Shown here: positions 34,542-41,782 of the stretch, one piece after another
Layout of the letters: each line of letters opens with the position of its first letter
Position numbering within the stretch: the first letter of the stretch is position 1
NCBI RefSeq assembly: GCF_016406105.1
Contig: NZ_CP066308.1
Coordinates: 433,501-497,500, forward strand
DNA from: Brevibacillus composti
Lineage (GTDB): Bacteria; Bacillota; Bacilli; Brevibacillales; Brevibacillaceae
DNA: 64,000 bases
Direction: 5' to 3'
The notes under the pieces: model-generated
Seen by the model: the letters and a program-made list of their open reading frames with translations, nothing else
Told to the model about the DNA's origin: nothing
The model's database searches: none
Position numbers and translations under genes: made by a program

Positions 34542-35576
34542 ATGAAACGGGCAGCACTTCCATTGGCGCTCATGTTGCTTTTCTCTCTGCTGCTCGGCGG
34601 CTGCTTTGGTCAAAAGACACCGGAGGACGTTGTCGATGATCTGAGCAGCACGCTGGACAAAATGGCCGGCTACAAGTCACAGGCGGTTCTCACCATGCAA
34701 ACCAGCTCTACACCGATGGAGTACGATGTGGAGGTCTGGTATGAAAAGCCGACGAACTACCGCGTAGCCCTCACTTCGAAGCAGAGAGGCATCACACAAA
34801 TTATTCTGCGAAACAACGAAGGTGTTTTTGTACTGACTCCCCATCTGAACAAGAGCTTCCGTTTCCAAAGCGGATGGCCGGAAAACAACGGGCCGTTGTA
34901 TCTGTACGAAACCCTCGCTCGCAGCATTATCGACGACGCAGAACGCAAGATGAGCATGGATGACAAAGACTATCTCTTTGAGGTAAAAGCCAACTACAGC
35001 GGAAACCGTTCGCTGACCAAGCAAAAAATCTGGCTATCCGATGATTTGAAGCCGAAGCGTGCGGAAATCATGGATTCCAATCTGGAGACGCTGGTAAAAA
35101 TTAACTTCACGGAATTTGTCTTCAATCCGCCGTTTGATAAGGATTCCTTTGACAAGGACCGCAATATGACGGCAAGCTCCATGTCCGTCATTCCGACGAT
35201 GGCGCAGGCTACCGATTCCGCCCAGCAGCCCAGCAGCCAGTTCGGCGTCATCGTCCCGACGTATCTGCCGGAAGGGGTCAAACAGGGGGACATCGAGCCG
35301 GTTACCCGAAATGGTCAAAAGACCGTCGTCCTCCAGTACAAAGGGGCTTACAACTACAAGCTGATCGAATCCCGGCCTACGGAAGCCACCGTCTCCTACG
35401 AGCAAGGGATGCCGCTCGATCTCGGATTTACCATCGGTGTGCTGACGCAGACAGCCGACAACCAGCGCTACCTGACATGGGAGCTGGACGGCGTGGAGTT
35501 TACGCTGACGGGAGACCTGCCGGAAGAGGAAATGGTGAAGGTCGCGCAGTCCACCTACGGCTTGGGCGGAAAATAA
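34542..35576 (+). CDS. ydcC: LolA-like outer-leaflet lipoprotein YdcC
   Basis: A 344-residue lipoprotein with lipobox LGGC (cysteine 21) and an extracytoplasmic LolA/RseB-like domain (about 30-220; VEVWYEKPTNYRVAL, IWLSDDLKPKRAEIMD, TLVKINFTEFVFNPPFD). The C-terminal third (about 235-344) has its own fold with YLPEGVKQGDIEPV and QTADNQRYLTWELDGVEFTLTGD. It matches B. subtilis YdcC in position between acpS and alr; that gene is reported in the sporulation regulon, with unclear function. ATG 34542 follows ACAAGGAGGAG. Confidence 0.88.
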   Translation: MKRAALPLALMLLFSLLLGGCFGQKTPEDVVDDLSSTLDKMAGYKSQAVLTMQTSSTPMEYDVEVWYEKPTNYRVALTSKQRGITQIILRNNEGVFVLTPHLNKSFRFQSGWPENNGPLYLYETLARSIIDDAERKMSMDDKDYLFEVKANYSGNRSLTKQKIWLSDDLKPKRAEIMDSNLETLVKINFTEFVFNPPFDKDSFDKDRNMTASSMSVIPTMAQATDSAQQPSSQFGVIVPTYLPEGVKQGDIEPVTRNGQKTVVLQYKGAYNYKLIESRPTEATVSYEQGMPLDLGFTIGVLTQTADNQRYLTWELDGVEFTLTGDLPEEEMVKVAQSTYGLGGK

Positions 35577-35598
35577 AGATAGGTTGCACTCGCGTACG

Positions 35599-35631
35599 CG
35601 CTCGGTCCCGCTCTGGGGCCGGGCGTTTTTT
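35599..35631 (+). terminator. terminator of ydcC
   Basis: CGCTCGGTCCC (35599-35609) pairs with GGGGCCGGGCG (35615-35625) using two G-T pairs, followed by TTTTTT. Confidence 0.8.
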
Positions 35632-35939
35632 GACGTAGACGTATAAAAGAGTGCTGGTATCGGGGCTTGGGCGAGAAGAAGCGTGCTTCCCCGAGCCGGT
35701 GGCCGCAAGCAAAAGTGCACGTCCCCGGGACGGAGCGGCCGCGAGCTGAAGCGCATTTCCCCGCGGTCTGAAGGGATACCCAGTAATTAGCTTTTGACCT
35801 GCGGCACCTGTAAGCACTATTCTAGGTTGATGGGAAAGTGGCTTCTAAAAAAAACGTGTATTCCTCTCGAGTGAATTGACACCTTCTGTCCAAAAGAGAT
35901 AAAGTCAAAGTAACTATGCGATGAGGTGAAACGGAATAC
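35632..35939 (+). other. intergenic region with promoter before the alr operon
   Basis: About 240 bases of GC-rich sequence with local inverted repeats but no gene, then an AT-rich stretch holding the promoter at 35876-35903 and a GATGAGGTGA ribosome binding site. Confidence 0.6.
35876..35903 (+). promoter_or_regulatory. sigma-A promoter of the membrane protein-alr operon
   Basis: Perfect TTGACA (35876-35881), 16-base spacer, GATAAA (35898-35903). Confidence 0.6.
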
Positions 35940-36380
35940 ATGAAGAATCAGGCCAATGAAATACTTTATCAAGAAGAATCCGGATACAAGGATCTTCTCT
36001 TGCGAAAAAGCATGAAAATGCGGTTGATGGAGACCGTCGCGTTTGTCATCGGCATGCTCCTGTTGTCGTCGTTCTTCAACTCCAAGACGGACACCTTCAA
36101 AATCATGGCTTTTGCCATCGCCATCGCTGTTGTCGGACTGGCACCTTTCTTGTACAAATGGGTTCTCCGTCCTACCTACAAGCTGACCAAAACCCACTTG
36201 ATTATCACCATGAGCGGAAGGGAAGAGAGTTACCCGCTCTCCGAGGTAGAGATGATTTACGAAGGGCGCCACTTCTACAGATTGTCGGGGAAGCGCCATT
36301 CGCTGATGGTATCCAAGGTATTTTTGAATAAATTGAATGAACGCTTGTATCTATATCACAAGGGCAAAAAGAGGAGATAG
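35940..36380 (+). CDS. small membrane protein, PH-like C-terminus
   Basis: Not assigned to a named gene. The 146-residue protein has a charged N-terminus (about 1-27), two membrane helices (about 29-48, VAFVIGMLLLSSFF, and 54-72, IMAFAIAIAVVGLAPFLY) and a soluble C-terminal stretch (about 80-146; YKLTKTHLIITMSGREESYPLSEVE) that resembles the beta strands of bacterial PH-type domains. It begins 60 bases after its promoter and ends only three bases before alr, so both are co-transcribed. The position in the acpS-alr segment is not occupied by a similar gene in B. subtilis as far as I know. Confidence 0.82.
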   Translation: MKNQANEILYQEESGYKDLLLRKSMKMRLMETVAFVIGMLLLSSFFNSKTDTFKIMAFAIAIAVVGLAPFLYKWVLRPTYKLTKTHLIITMSGREESYPLSEVEMIYEGRHFYRLSGKRHSLMVSKVFLNKLNERLYLYHKGKKRR

Positions 36381-36383
36381 CTG

Positions 36384-37586
36384 ATGAAACCGTTTTGTCG
36401 GGATACATGGGTAGAGGTAGATCTGAATGCGATTCGGGCAAATGTCGAAGCCTTTCGCAGACATATTCCAGCAGCTACGGGCATCATGGCCGTCGTCAAG
36501 GCAGACGGGTACGGCCACGGAGCGGTTCATGTCGGGCAAGAGGCGCTCTCCAGCGGTGCCGATTCCCTGGCTGTCGCGATGCTGGATGAAGCCGTGGTGC
36601 TGCGGGAAGCGGGAATCACGGCGCCGGTATTGGTGCTGGGCTATACGCCGGTCGAATCCGTCGCGATCGCCAGCAGATGGGGGATCGAGCTGACCGCCTC
36701 CCATGCGGAATGGGTGGAGCAGGCAGAGGCGGAACTGACTCGCGCGGGAGCCCAGCCGATCGGCATCCACATCAAAACCGACACAGGCATGGGCAGACTG
36801 GGCGTGCGAGACGCCGATGAGCTGCTGCAAGTGGTGGAGGCGCTGGAGCATAGTCCCCATCTGAACTGGACGGGAATTTTCACGCACTTTGCCTGCGCGG
36901 ACGAGGAGGACACGTCTCACGCCCGCGCTCAGCACGAGCGCTTCCAGGCCTTGCTGTCCGCCCTGCGCACTGCCGGCAAAACTCTGCCGCGGGTTCATTG
37001 CTGCAATACCGCAGCGGCCATGGTCTTCCCTGAATGGGGGTATGATACGATCCGTTTGGGCATAGGTTTATACGGGTTATATCCTTCGCCTTACCTGAAG
37101 CAGCAGGCCGTGCTCCAGCTGACGCCGGCGCTGTCCCTGAAAACGCGCATTGCCCATGTGAAAACTGCGGCAGAAGCGATGACTGTCAGCTATGGGGCTA
37201 CGTATACCGCCAAACCGGGTGAGACCATCGCGACGCTTCCGATCGGTTACGCGGACGGCTTTTCCCGGTTGTTGTCCAATCGCGGTGCTGTCTTGCATGC
37301 AGGCAGCCGCGCGCCGATCGTCGGGAGGGTATGTATGGACCAGATCATGGTCAAGATCCAAAGTGAGACCGCCCAGGTGGGAGACGAGGTTGTCTTGTAC
37401 GGTCGCCAAGGGATGGAGGAGATCTCCCTCGACGAAGTTGCCGGGCTCGTGGGAACCATCAATTACGAGATACCCTGCATGCTGAACTACCGGATTCCGC
37501 GCGTCTATCGCCGGGATGGAGAAGTGACTGAAGTGTTCCACCCTTTGACGATGACGCATAGGCCCGCGCACAGTGTAAATAACTAG
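36384..37586 (+). CDS. alr: alanine racemase
   Basis: A 400-residue PLP enzyme that interconverts L- and D-alanine for peptidoglycan synthesis. The PLP lysine is K39 in VVKADGYGHG and the catalytic tyrosine is Y270 in VSYGATY; GRVCMDQIMV holds the conserved active-site loop. Length is typical for the biosynthetic enzyme. ATG 36384 follows AGAGGAGATAGCTG. It is downstream of the membrane protein gene and upstream of the ndoAI-ndoA toxin-antitoxin pair, as in B. subtilis. Confidence 0.97.
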   Translation: MKPFCRDTWVEVDLNAIRANVEAFRRHIPAATGIMAVVKADGYGHGAVHVGQEALSSGADSLAVAMLDEAVVLREAGITAPVLVLGYTPVESVAIASRWGIELTASHAEWVEQAEAELTRAGAQPIGIHIKTDTGMGRLGVRDADELLQVVEALEHSPHLNWTGIFTHFACADEEDTSHARAQHERFQALLSALRTAGKTLPRVHCCNTAAAMVFPEWGYDTIRLGIGLYGLYPSPYLKQQAVLQLTPALSLKTRIAHVKTAAEAMTVSYGATYTAKPGETIATLPIGYADGFSRLLSNRGAVLHAGSRAPIVGRVCMDQIMVKIQSETAQVGDEVVLYGRQGMEEISLDEVAGLVGTINYEIPCMLNYRIPRVYRRDGEVTEVFHPLTMTHRPAHSVNN

Positions 37587-37768
37587 CAGATGAAAGCAGG
37601 CAGGAATTCAGCGAAAAAGCACGAATACTAGTAGAGCGCAAAAAAGGGTTCTACCCGTAGCGACCGGACAGGTATATTTTTGCAAATGGTTCGACATAAT
37701 GGTAGTGACTCATACTGGAATGCGGTACACACTGCGATGTAACGGTCATGGTTGGAGGTGGATTCGTC

Positions 37769-38047
37769 TTGTCAAAGTCAAATACGAAACGTATTATGAT
37801 TAGCCTGCCACATCACCTTCTTCAGGAAGTGGACGGCGTCATTCAAAAAGAAAAATCCAATCGGAGTGAATTTATTCGCCAGGCAATGCACCTGTATCTG
37901 AAGGAGCGCAAAAAACGCGCCATCCGGGAAACGATGCAAAAAGGGTACATGGAAATGGCTAAGATCAACTTGAATATGGCATCGGAGGCATTTGGCGCTG
38001 AGGAAGAGGCTGACCATACTCTTGTCCGCTTAGTTAGCGGGGTGTAA
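37769..38047 (+). CDS. ndoAI: antitoxin NdoAI (EndoAI/MazE-type)
   Basis: A 92-residue ribbon-helix-helix antitoxin. The N-terminal RHH (about 6-50; KRIMISLPHHLLQEVDGVI, SNRSEFIRQAMHLYL) binds operator DNA and the C-terminal tail GYMEMAKINLNMASEAF is nearly the same as in B. subtilis EndoAI and blocks the toxin. TTG 37769 is chosen: GGAGGTGG lies eight bases before and the B. subtilis protein has the same MS-start; the GTG/ATG frame from 37748 contains the ribosome binding site. Three bases separate it from the toxin gene. Autoregulation is likely. Confidence 0.95.
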   Translation: MSKSNTKRIMISLPHHLLQEVDGVIQKEKSNRSEFIRQAMHLYLKERKKRAIRETMQKGYMEMAKINLNMASEAFGAEEEADHTLVRLVSGV

Positions 38048-38050
38048 GAT

Positions 38051-38401
38051 GTGATTGTCAAACGTGGCGATGTATTTTTCGCGGACCTATCACCGGTTGT
38101 CGGCTCTGAACAGGGAGGGGTGCGACCCGTATTAGTCATCCAAAACGATATTGGCAATCGATTTAGTCCGACGGTCATCGTCGCAGCGATCACCGCGCAG
38201 ATTCAGAAGGCTAAACTGCCGACGCACGTGGAGATTGACGCAAAAATGTATGGATTCGACCGCGACTCCGTCATCTTGCTAGAACAAATCCGAACCATTG
38301 ATAAGCAGAGGCTGACCGATAAAATCACGCATCTGGACGATGAGATGATGGAGCGTGTCAATGAATCTCTGCAAATCAGCCTGGGCATTATCGACTTTTA
38401 A
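38051..38401 (+). CDS. ndoA: mRNA interferase NdoA (EndoA/MazF)
   Basis: A 116-residue MazF/PemK-type endoribonuclease, toxin of the chromosomal pair. Family motifs are [31 protein letters not shown] at the start (core motif SEQGGVRP) and the RTIDKQRL strand; R25 and T48-like active-site positions are kept in GGVRP and AAITAQ. B. subtilis EndoA cuts UACAU; the same specificity is plausible but not shown. The GTG start is three bases after the antitoxin stop. A terminator follows, separating it from the sigB operon. Confidence 0.96.
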   Translation: MIVKRGDVFFADLSPVVGSEQGGVRPVLVIQNDIGNRFSPTVIVAAITAQIQKAKLPTHVEIDAKMYGFDRDSVILLEQIRTIDKQRLTDKITHLDDEMMERVNESLQISLGIIDF

Positions 38402-38436
38402 CAAAAGAAGATCCGTTCATCTGGCGGCAGGAAGGA

Positions 38437-38470
38437 AAAACCACTTGATATATTGGCAGGTGGTTTTTTT
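38437..38470 (+). terminator. terminator of the ndoAI-ndoA unit
   Basis: AAAACCACTTG pairs with CAGGTGGTTTT (one G-T pair), followed by TTT. Confidence 0.88.
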
Positions 38471-38486
38471 GCTGTCTGGGCAGGGA

Positions 38487-38514
38487 TTGGCCAAAGGCGC
38501 AGCGAAAGGATACT
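38487..38514 (+). promoter_or_regulatory. possible sigma-A promoter of the rsbT-sigB operon
   Basis: TTGGCC (38487-38492), 16-base spacer, GATACT (38509-38514). No GTTTAA/GGGTAT sigma-B promoter was found here. Confidence 0.4.
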
Positions 38515-38598
38515 AATAAAAATTTAGACAAAAAATGACACGGGTTCTCTTTTCGAGAGGCTGCTGGCAAGCTTGTAAAATGGAAGGAGTTTCTTGTT

Positions 38599-39021
38599 GT
38601 GACAGGGCTTCATTCACATCAAATTAATATTTCTTCTGAGGCAGACATCGTCACAGCTAGACAAATAGGTCGAAATATGTCGAAAGAACTTGGGTTCGGT
38701 ACCATTATGCAATCACGAATCGCGACCACCATATCGGAATTGGCGCGAAATATATTTCTATACGCCGGGGACGGCTTTATTCTCCTCGAAGGGCTGGTGG
38801 AGGAAAGCCGTGTCGGTTTGAAAATATCTGCGGTGGACCAGGGAGGCGGCATTGCGGATATTCGCAAAGCCATGGAGGATGGCTTCTCTACGTCTGGAGC
38901 GCTGGGCGCAGGCTTGCCGGGCGTGAGGCGAATGATGGACGAATTTACTCTGGAGAGCCGTCCCGGGCAAGGCACCAGGGTCGTCGTCGTAAAATGGCTA
39001 GAGGGACAAGAGGGGAGATGA
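38599..39021 (+). CDS. rsbT: serine/threonine kinase RsbT
   Basis: A 140-residue GHKL-fold kinase of the sigma-B partner-switching pathway. In B. subtilis RsbT is held by RsbR/RsbS stressosomes and, when freed, binds and activates the phosphatase RsbU. The N-box SELARNIFLYAG, the G1 box AVDQGGGIADI and the G2 region GFSTSGALGAGLPGVRRMMDEF are intact and closely match the B. subtilis protein. GTG start follows TGGAAGGAG. It is first in the operon; its usual partners rsbR and rsbS are absent from this locus. The TGA overlaps the rsbU ATG (ATGA). Confidence 0.94.
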   Translation: MTGLHSHQINISSEADIVTARQIGRNMSKELGFGTIMQSRIATTISELARNIFLYAGDGFILLEGLVEESRVGLKISAVDQGGGIADIRKAMEDGFSTSGALGAGLPGVRRMMDEFTLESRPGQGTRVVVVKWLEGQEGR

Positions 39022-40049
39022 GCGCAGACATGGGGCAAGATTCGGAGCTGATGTACACCCGTATTCTGCGCGGTTATCTGGAGGGAAAGAGTGAAGACCA
39101 GCTCTACCTGGCCCAGCAGTTTGGAAAGTGGCTCCTCTCCAAGAACATTTCGCCGGAGGAGGTCATCGACATGCATGGCCGTCTGCTGGAGGCGCTGGGA
39201 GACGTGCCGCTGTATGTGAGGGACTCCTTTCAGATTCTCACCGAGGTCATGATCGAGTACGGCAACGCCTTTCGCTCCTTTGACAGCTGGCGCAGCCGCC
39301 ATCAGCAGCTGCAGGCCGAGATTGCAGTCGCTTCCGCCATGCAGCAGACGCTTTTGCCCGAGAGGCTGCCCCAGTGCCCCGGGATGGACATCGGCATGGT
39401 CAGCATCGCGGCCAATGAGATGAGCGGCGACTTCTACCACTTTGGTTATGAAGAAGAGGGGCAGTTCTACGTGGCGATCGCCGATATTACGGGAAAAGGC
39501 ATACCGGCTGCGATGTGCATGTCGATGCTGAGGTACGCCATGGACAGCCTGGGGGAGATGAAGCTGCCTCCCGCTCACATGCTCCGCCATCTGAACAGCG
39601 TCGTCGAACGAAATATCGATCCCTGCATGTTCGTGACCATGCAGTACGGCCGGTATGATACGGTCAACCACGTCTTTCGCTACGCGACGGCGGGCCACGA
39701 GCCCGGGTTTCTCTATCGGGTGCGGGAGGACCGTTTTTATGATCTGGATGGACGGGGAGCGGCCCTGGGAATTGCGGCGGGGAGCGAGTATCAGGAGTAC
39801 GTCCTGCAGCTGGAACCGGGGGATTTCCTCGTTCTGTTGACGGATGGCGTGACCGAGCGGAAAATCGACCGCTCCTACATACAAAGAGAAGAACTCATCT
39901 CCTATCTGCAGGAAGAGATGCATGTCCCGGCACAGGAGCTGGTGAACCGCCTGTACCAAAGACTGCTGCTTCTCTCTCAGTTTGAGCAGCAGGATGATTA
40001 CACGATGATCGTGCTTCGGCGAGACCAGGTTAGCAAGGGAGGAGAATGA
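39018..40049 (+). CDS. rsbU: PP2C-type phosphatase RsbU
   Basis: A 343-residue serine phosphatase that dephosphorylates RsbV-P and so turns on sigma B. The N-terminal RsbT-binding domain (about 1-85; LAQQFGKWLLSKNISPEEVIDMH) is followed by a linker (SEIAVASAMQQTLLPERLPQ-like region near 100) and the PP2C/SpoIIE domain (about 120-340) with metal aspartates in SGDFYHF, IADITGKG and LTDGVTE. The start is the ATG overlapping the rsbT stop. The intact N-domain shows that activation by RsbT is still expected. Confidence 0.94.
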   Translation: MSADMGQDSELMYTRILRGYLEGKSEDQLYLAQQFGKWLLSKNISPEEVIDMHGRLLEALGDVPLYVRDSFQILTEVMIEYGNAFRSFDSWRSRHQQLQAEIAVASAMQQTLLPERLPQCPGMDIGMVSIAANEMSGDFYHFGYEEEGQFYVAIADITGKGIPAAMCMSMLRYAMDSLGEMKLPPAHMLRHLNSVVERNIDPCMFVTMQYGRYDTVNHVFRYATAGHEPGFLYRVREDRFYDLDGRGAALGIAAGSEYQEYVLQLEPGDFLVLLTDGVTERKIDRSYIQREELISYLQEEMHVPAQELVNRLYQRLLLLSQFEQQDDYTMIVLRRDQVSKGGE

Positions 40050-40050
40050 C

Positions 40051-40377
40051 ATGGAACTGACCATGAAAGAGTCCGTTCAGGATGATCAGCATTTTCTCTA
40101 CGTAGCGGGAGAAATCGATGCCTATACGGTCCCCCGGTTACGAGAGCGGCTGCTCGCTTTGGTGAGTGTCCCTGAGAGAAGACGGGTGACGGTCGACCTG
40201 CAAGAGGTGGAGTATATCGACAGCACGGGCATTGGCGCCTTTGTCGCCGCGATGAAGGCGTGCAAGCAGTCCGGTTCCGTGCTGGAAGTGCAAAATCTTT
40301 CCCCCCGTGTAGAGAGGTTGTTTCGCATTACCGGCTTATACGAGAGAATCGTGCCTCACAAAGGAGAGAACCACTAA
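40051..40377 (+). CDS. rsbV: anti-anti-sigma factor RsbV
   Basis: A 108-residue STAS-domain protein that binds RsbW and frees sigma B when unphosphorylated. The phosphorylation site is the serine in YIDSTGIGAF, about residue 56, and LYVAGEIDAYTVPRLRERL is the conserved first half. ATG 40051 sits one base after the rsbU stop with GGGAGGAG as ribosome binding site. Its TAA overlaps the rsbW ATG by one base. Confidence 0.95.
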   Translation: MELTMKESVQDDQHFLYVAGEIDAYTVPRLRERLLALVSVPERRRVTVDLQEVEYIDSTGIGAFVAAMKACKQSGSVLEVQNLSPRVERLFRITGLYERIVPHKGENH

Positions 40378-40865
40378 TGGGTCAAAAACCTGAGGCTGAA
40401 GTCATAGAATTGACATTGCCAGCCCGTTCGGAATACGTCAGCATCGCCAGGCTCACCGTATCCGGAGTGGCGAACCGGATGGGATTCGGCTATGAAGAGA
40501 TCGAGGACATCAAGCTGGCCGTGGCGGAGGCGTGCACGAACGTGGTGGAGCACGCGTACGGGGAACAGGGATGGGAGCCGTTTCGCATCCTGTGCCGGCT
40601 GTATTCCGACCGACTCGTCATCGAGGTGATCGACCGGGGGAAAGGCTTCGGATTTGACGAAAAGCGGGATGGGCTGAAGCCAATTCGCGTCGATATCGAC
40701 ATCGATGAGGTGGTGGAAGGAGGCTTGGGACTGTATCTGATCCACTCCGTCATGGACGAAGTGCGGGTGACGACGGAGGATGGCGTGAAGGTAGCGATGA
40801 CCAAGTACCTGCGGCAGGATGAGGTGTCTAGCGATGACCGGTCAATCACGAAAACAGAAGCCTAA
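40377..40865 (+). CDS. rsbW: anti-sigma B factor / kinase RsbW
   Basis: A 162-residue GHKL kinase that holds sigma B inactive and phosphorylates RsbV. The N-box is AVAEACTNVVEHAY and the G1 box EVIDRGKGF; GGLGLYLIHSVMDEVRV forms the G2 region. ATG 40377 is used because AAAGGAG lies just upstream and it overlaps the rsbV stop; the frame extends into rsbV only as a shadow. It overlaps sigB by 32 bases, consistent with coupled synthesis of sigma and anti-sigma. Confidence 0.94.
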   Translation: MGQKPEAEVIELTLPARSEYVSIARLTVSGVANRMGFGYEEIEDIKLAVAEACTNVVEHAYGEQGWEPFRILCRLYSDRLVIEVIDRGKGFGFDEKRDGLKPIRVDIDIDEVVEGGLGLYLIHSVMDEVRVTTEDGVKVAMTKYLRQDEVSSDDRSITKTEA

Positions 40866-41622
40866 TCGCGAGGAATTGGCGCGGATCGTCAGCGATTACC
40901 GGGAGACGGGGGACAGTCGCTTGCAGGAGGAGCTGGTCTGTGCCTATACGCCGCTGGTGGAAGCGCTGGCGAAAAAATTCGTGCGCGGACAGATTCCTTA
41001 TGAAGACCTGATTCAGGTGGGGATGATCGGGTTGTTGGCGTCCTTCCGGCGGTTTGATCCCGGTTTTGGCCGTTCCTTTGAGAGCTTCGCGGTCCCGACG
41101 ATTGTCGGCGAGATGAAACGATTTATCCGGGACAAGACGTGGAGCGTCCACGTCCCCCGCCGGGTCAAGGAACTCAGTCCCAAAATCAAGCGGGTCGTGG
41201 ATGAATTGACCGTCACCCTGCAAAGATCACCGCAGATTTCCGATATCGCTGCCCGACTGGGAGTGACACCGGAAGAAGTCCTGGAGACGCTGGAGATGGG
41301 ACGCAGCTATCTCTCGCTCTCCATGGACAGCGAACTGGATGCGGACTGCGAAGGCAATACGTTTACCCTCTTTGATCTGATCGGCAGCGAAGACGAGGGC
41401 TACCAGCATATCGATCAGCATCTCTTGCTGGATCGGGCGCTGCAGGTCCTGGATCATCGGGAAAAAGAAATCATTCAGCTTACCTTTTACGAAAATCTCA
41501 GTCAAAAACAGGCGGGAGATCTGCTGGGCATGTCCCAGATGCATGTGTCCCGTCTGCAGCGGCGGGCATTGGCCAAGCTGCGGGAGGCATTGCGGGTGGA
41601 TCAGGAAGAATATTATACGTAA
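40834..41622 (+). CDS. sigB: general stress sigma factor SigB
   Basis: A 262-residue sigma-70 family group 3 factor of the SigB/SigF/SigG type. Region 2 (YEDLIQVGMIGLLASFRRFDP, FESFAVPTIVGEMKRFIRDKTW split over the core), region 3 (VPRRVKELSPKIK) and region 4 with its helix-turn-helix (LSQKQAGDLLGMSQMHVSRLQRRAL) are complete. It directs the general stress regulon. ATG 40834 follows GGATGAGGTG inside the end of rsbW. rsbX, which follows sigB in B. subtilis, is missing; a terminator and tex come next. Confidence 0.94.
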   Translation: MTGQSRKQKPNREELARIVSDYRETGDSRLQEELVCAYTPLVEALAKKFVRGQIPYEDLIQVGMIGLLASFRRFDPGFGRSFESFAVPTIVGEMKRFIRDKTWSVHVPRRVKELSPKIKRVVDELTVTLQRSPQISDIAARLGVTPEEVLETLEMGRSYLSLSMDSELDADCEGNTFTLFDLIGSEDEGYQHIDQHLLLDRALQVLDHREKEIIQLTFYENLSQKQAGDLLGMSQMHVSRLQRRALAKLREALRVDQEEYYT

Positions 41623-41625
41623 ACG

Positions 41626-41658
41626 ACGGGGGAGTGCGGGACATTCCTCCGTTTTTTT
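41626..41658 (+). terminator. terminator of the rsb-sigB operon
   Basis: ACGGGGGAGTG (41626-41636) pairs with CATTCCTCCGT (41642-41652) with two G-T pairs, followed by a T-run. Confidence 0.85.
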
Positions 41659-41741
41659 GTGTGGTTGCCAGGTGCATGACGGGATAAAGGGGAACTGGAG
41701 TATGCCATATGGATAGCCCCGGGTGAAGACCAGTCCGGATA

Positions 41742-41750
41742 TGGTACAAT
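41742..41750 (+). promoter_or_regulatory. extended -10 promoter of tex
   Basis: TGGTACAAT (TG-n-TACAAT) within a 6-bp-arm inverted repeat GGATAT...ATATCC (41737-41754). No good -35. Confidence 0.4.
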
Positions 41751-41782
41751 ATCCAAGTTAGCATGAGCGCAGGAGGGAAACT

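Noticed and set aside
37769..38401. The ndoAI-ndoA pair as a mobile toxin-antitoxin acquisition.
   Set aside because: It is the conserved chromosomal EndoAI/EndoA pair in its usual place between alr and the sigB operon, with matching sequence and composition.
41737..41754. Operator-like inverted repeat GGATAT/ATATCC around the tex promoter.
   Set aside because: Six-base arms around an AT-rich -10 are expected by chance; no second copy was seen.
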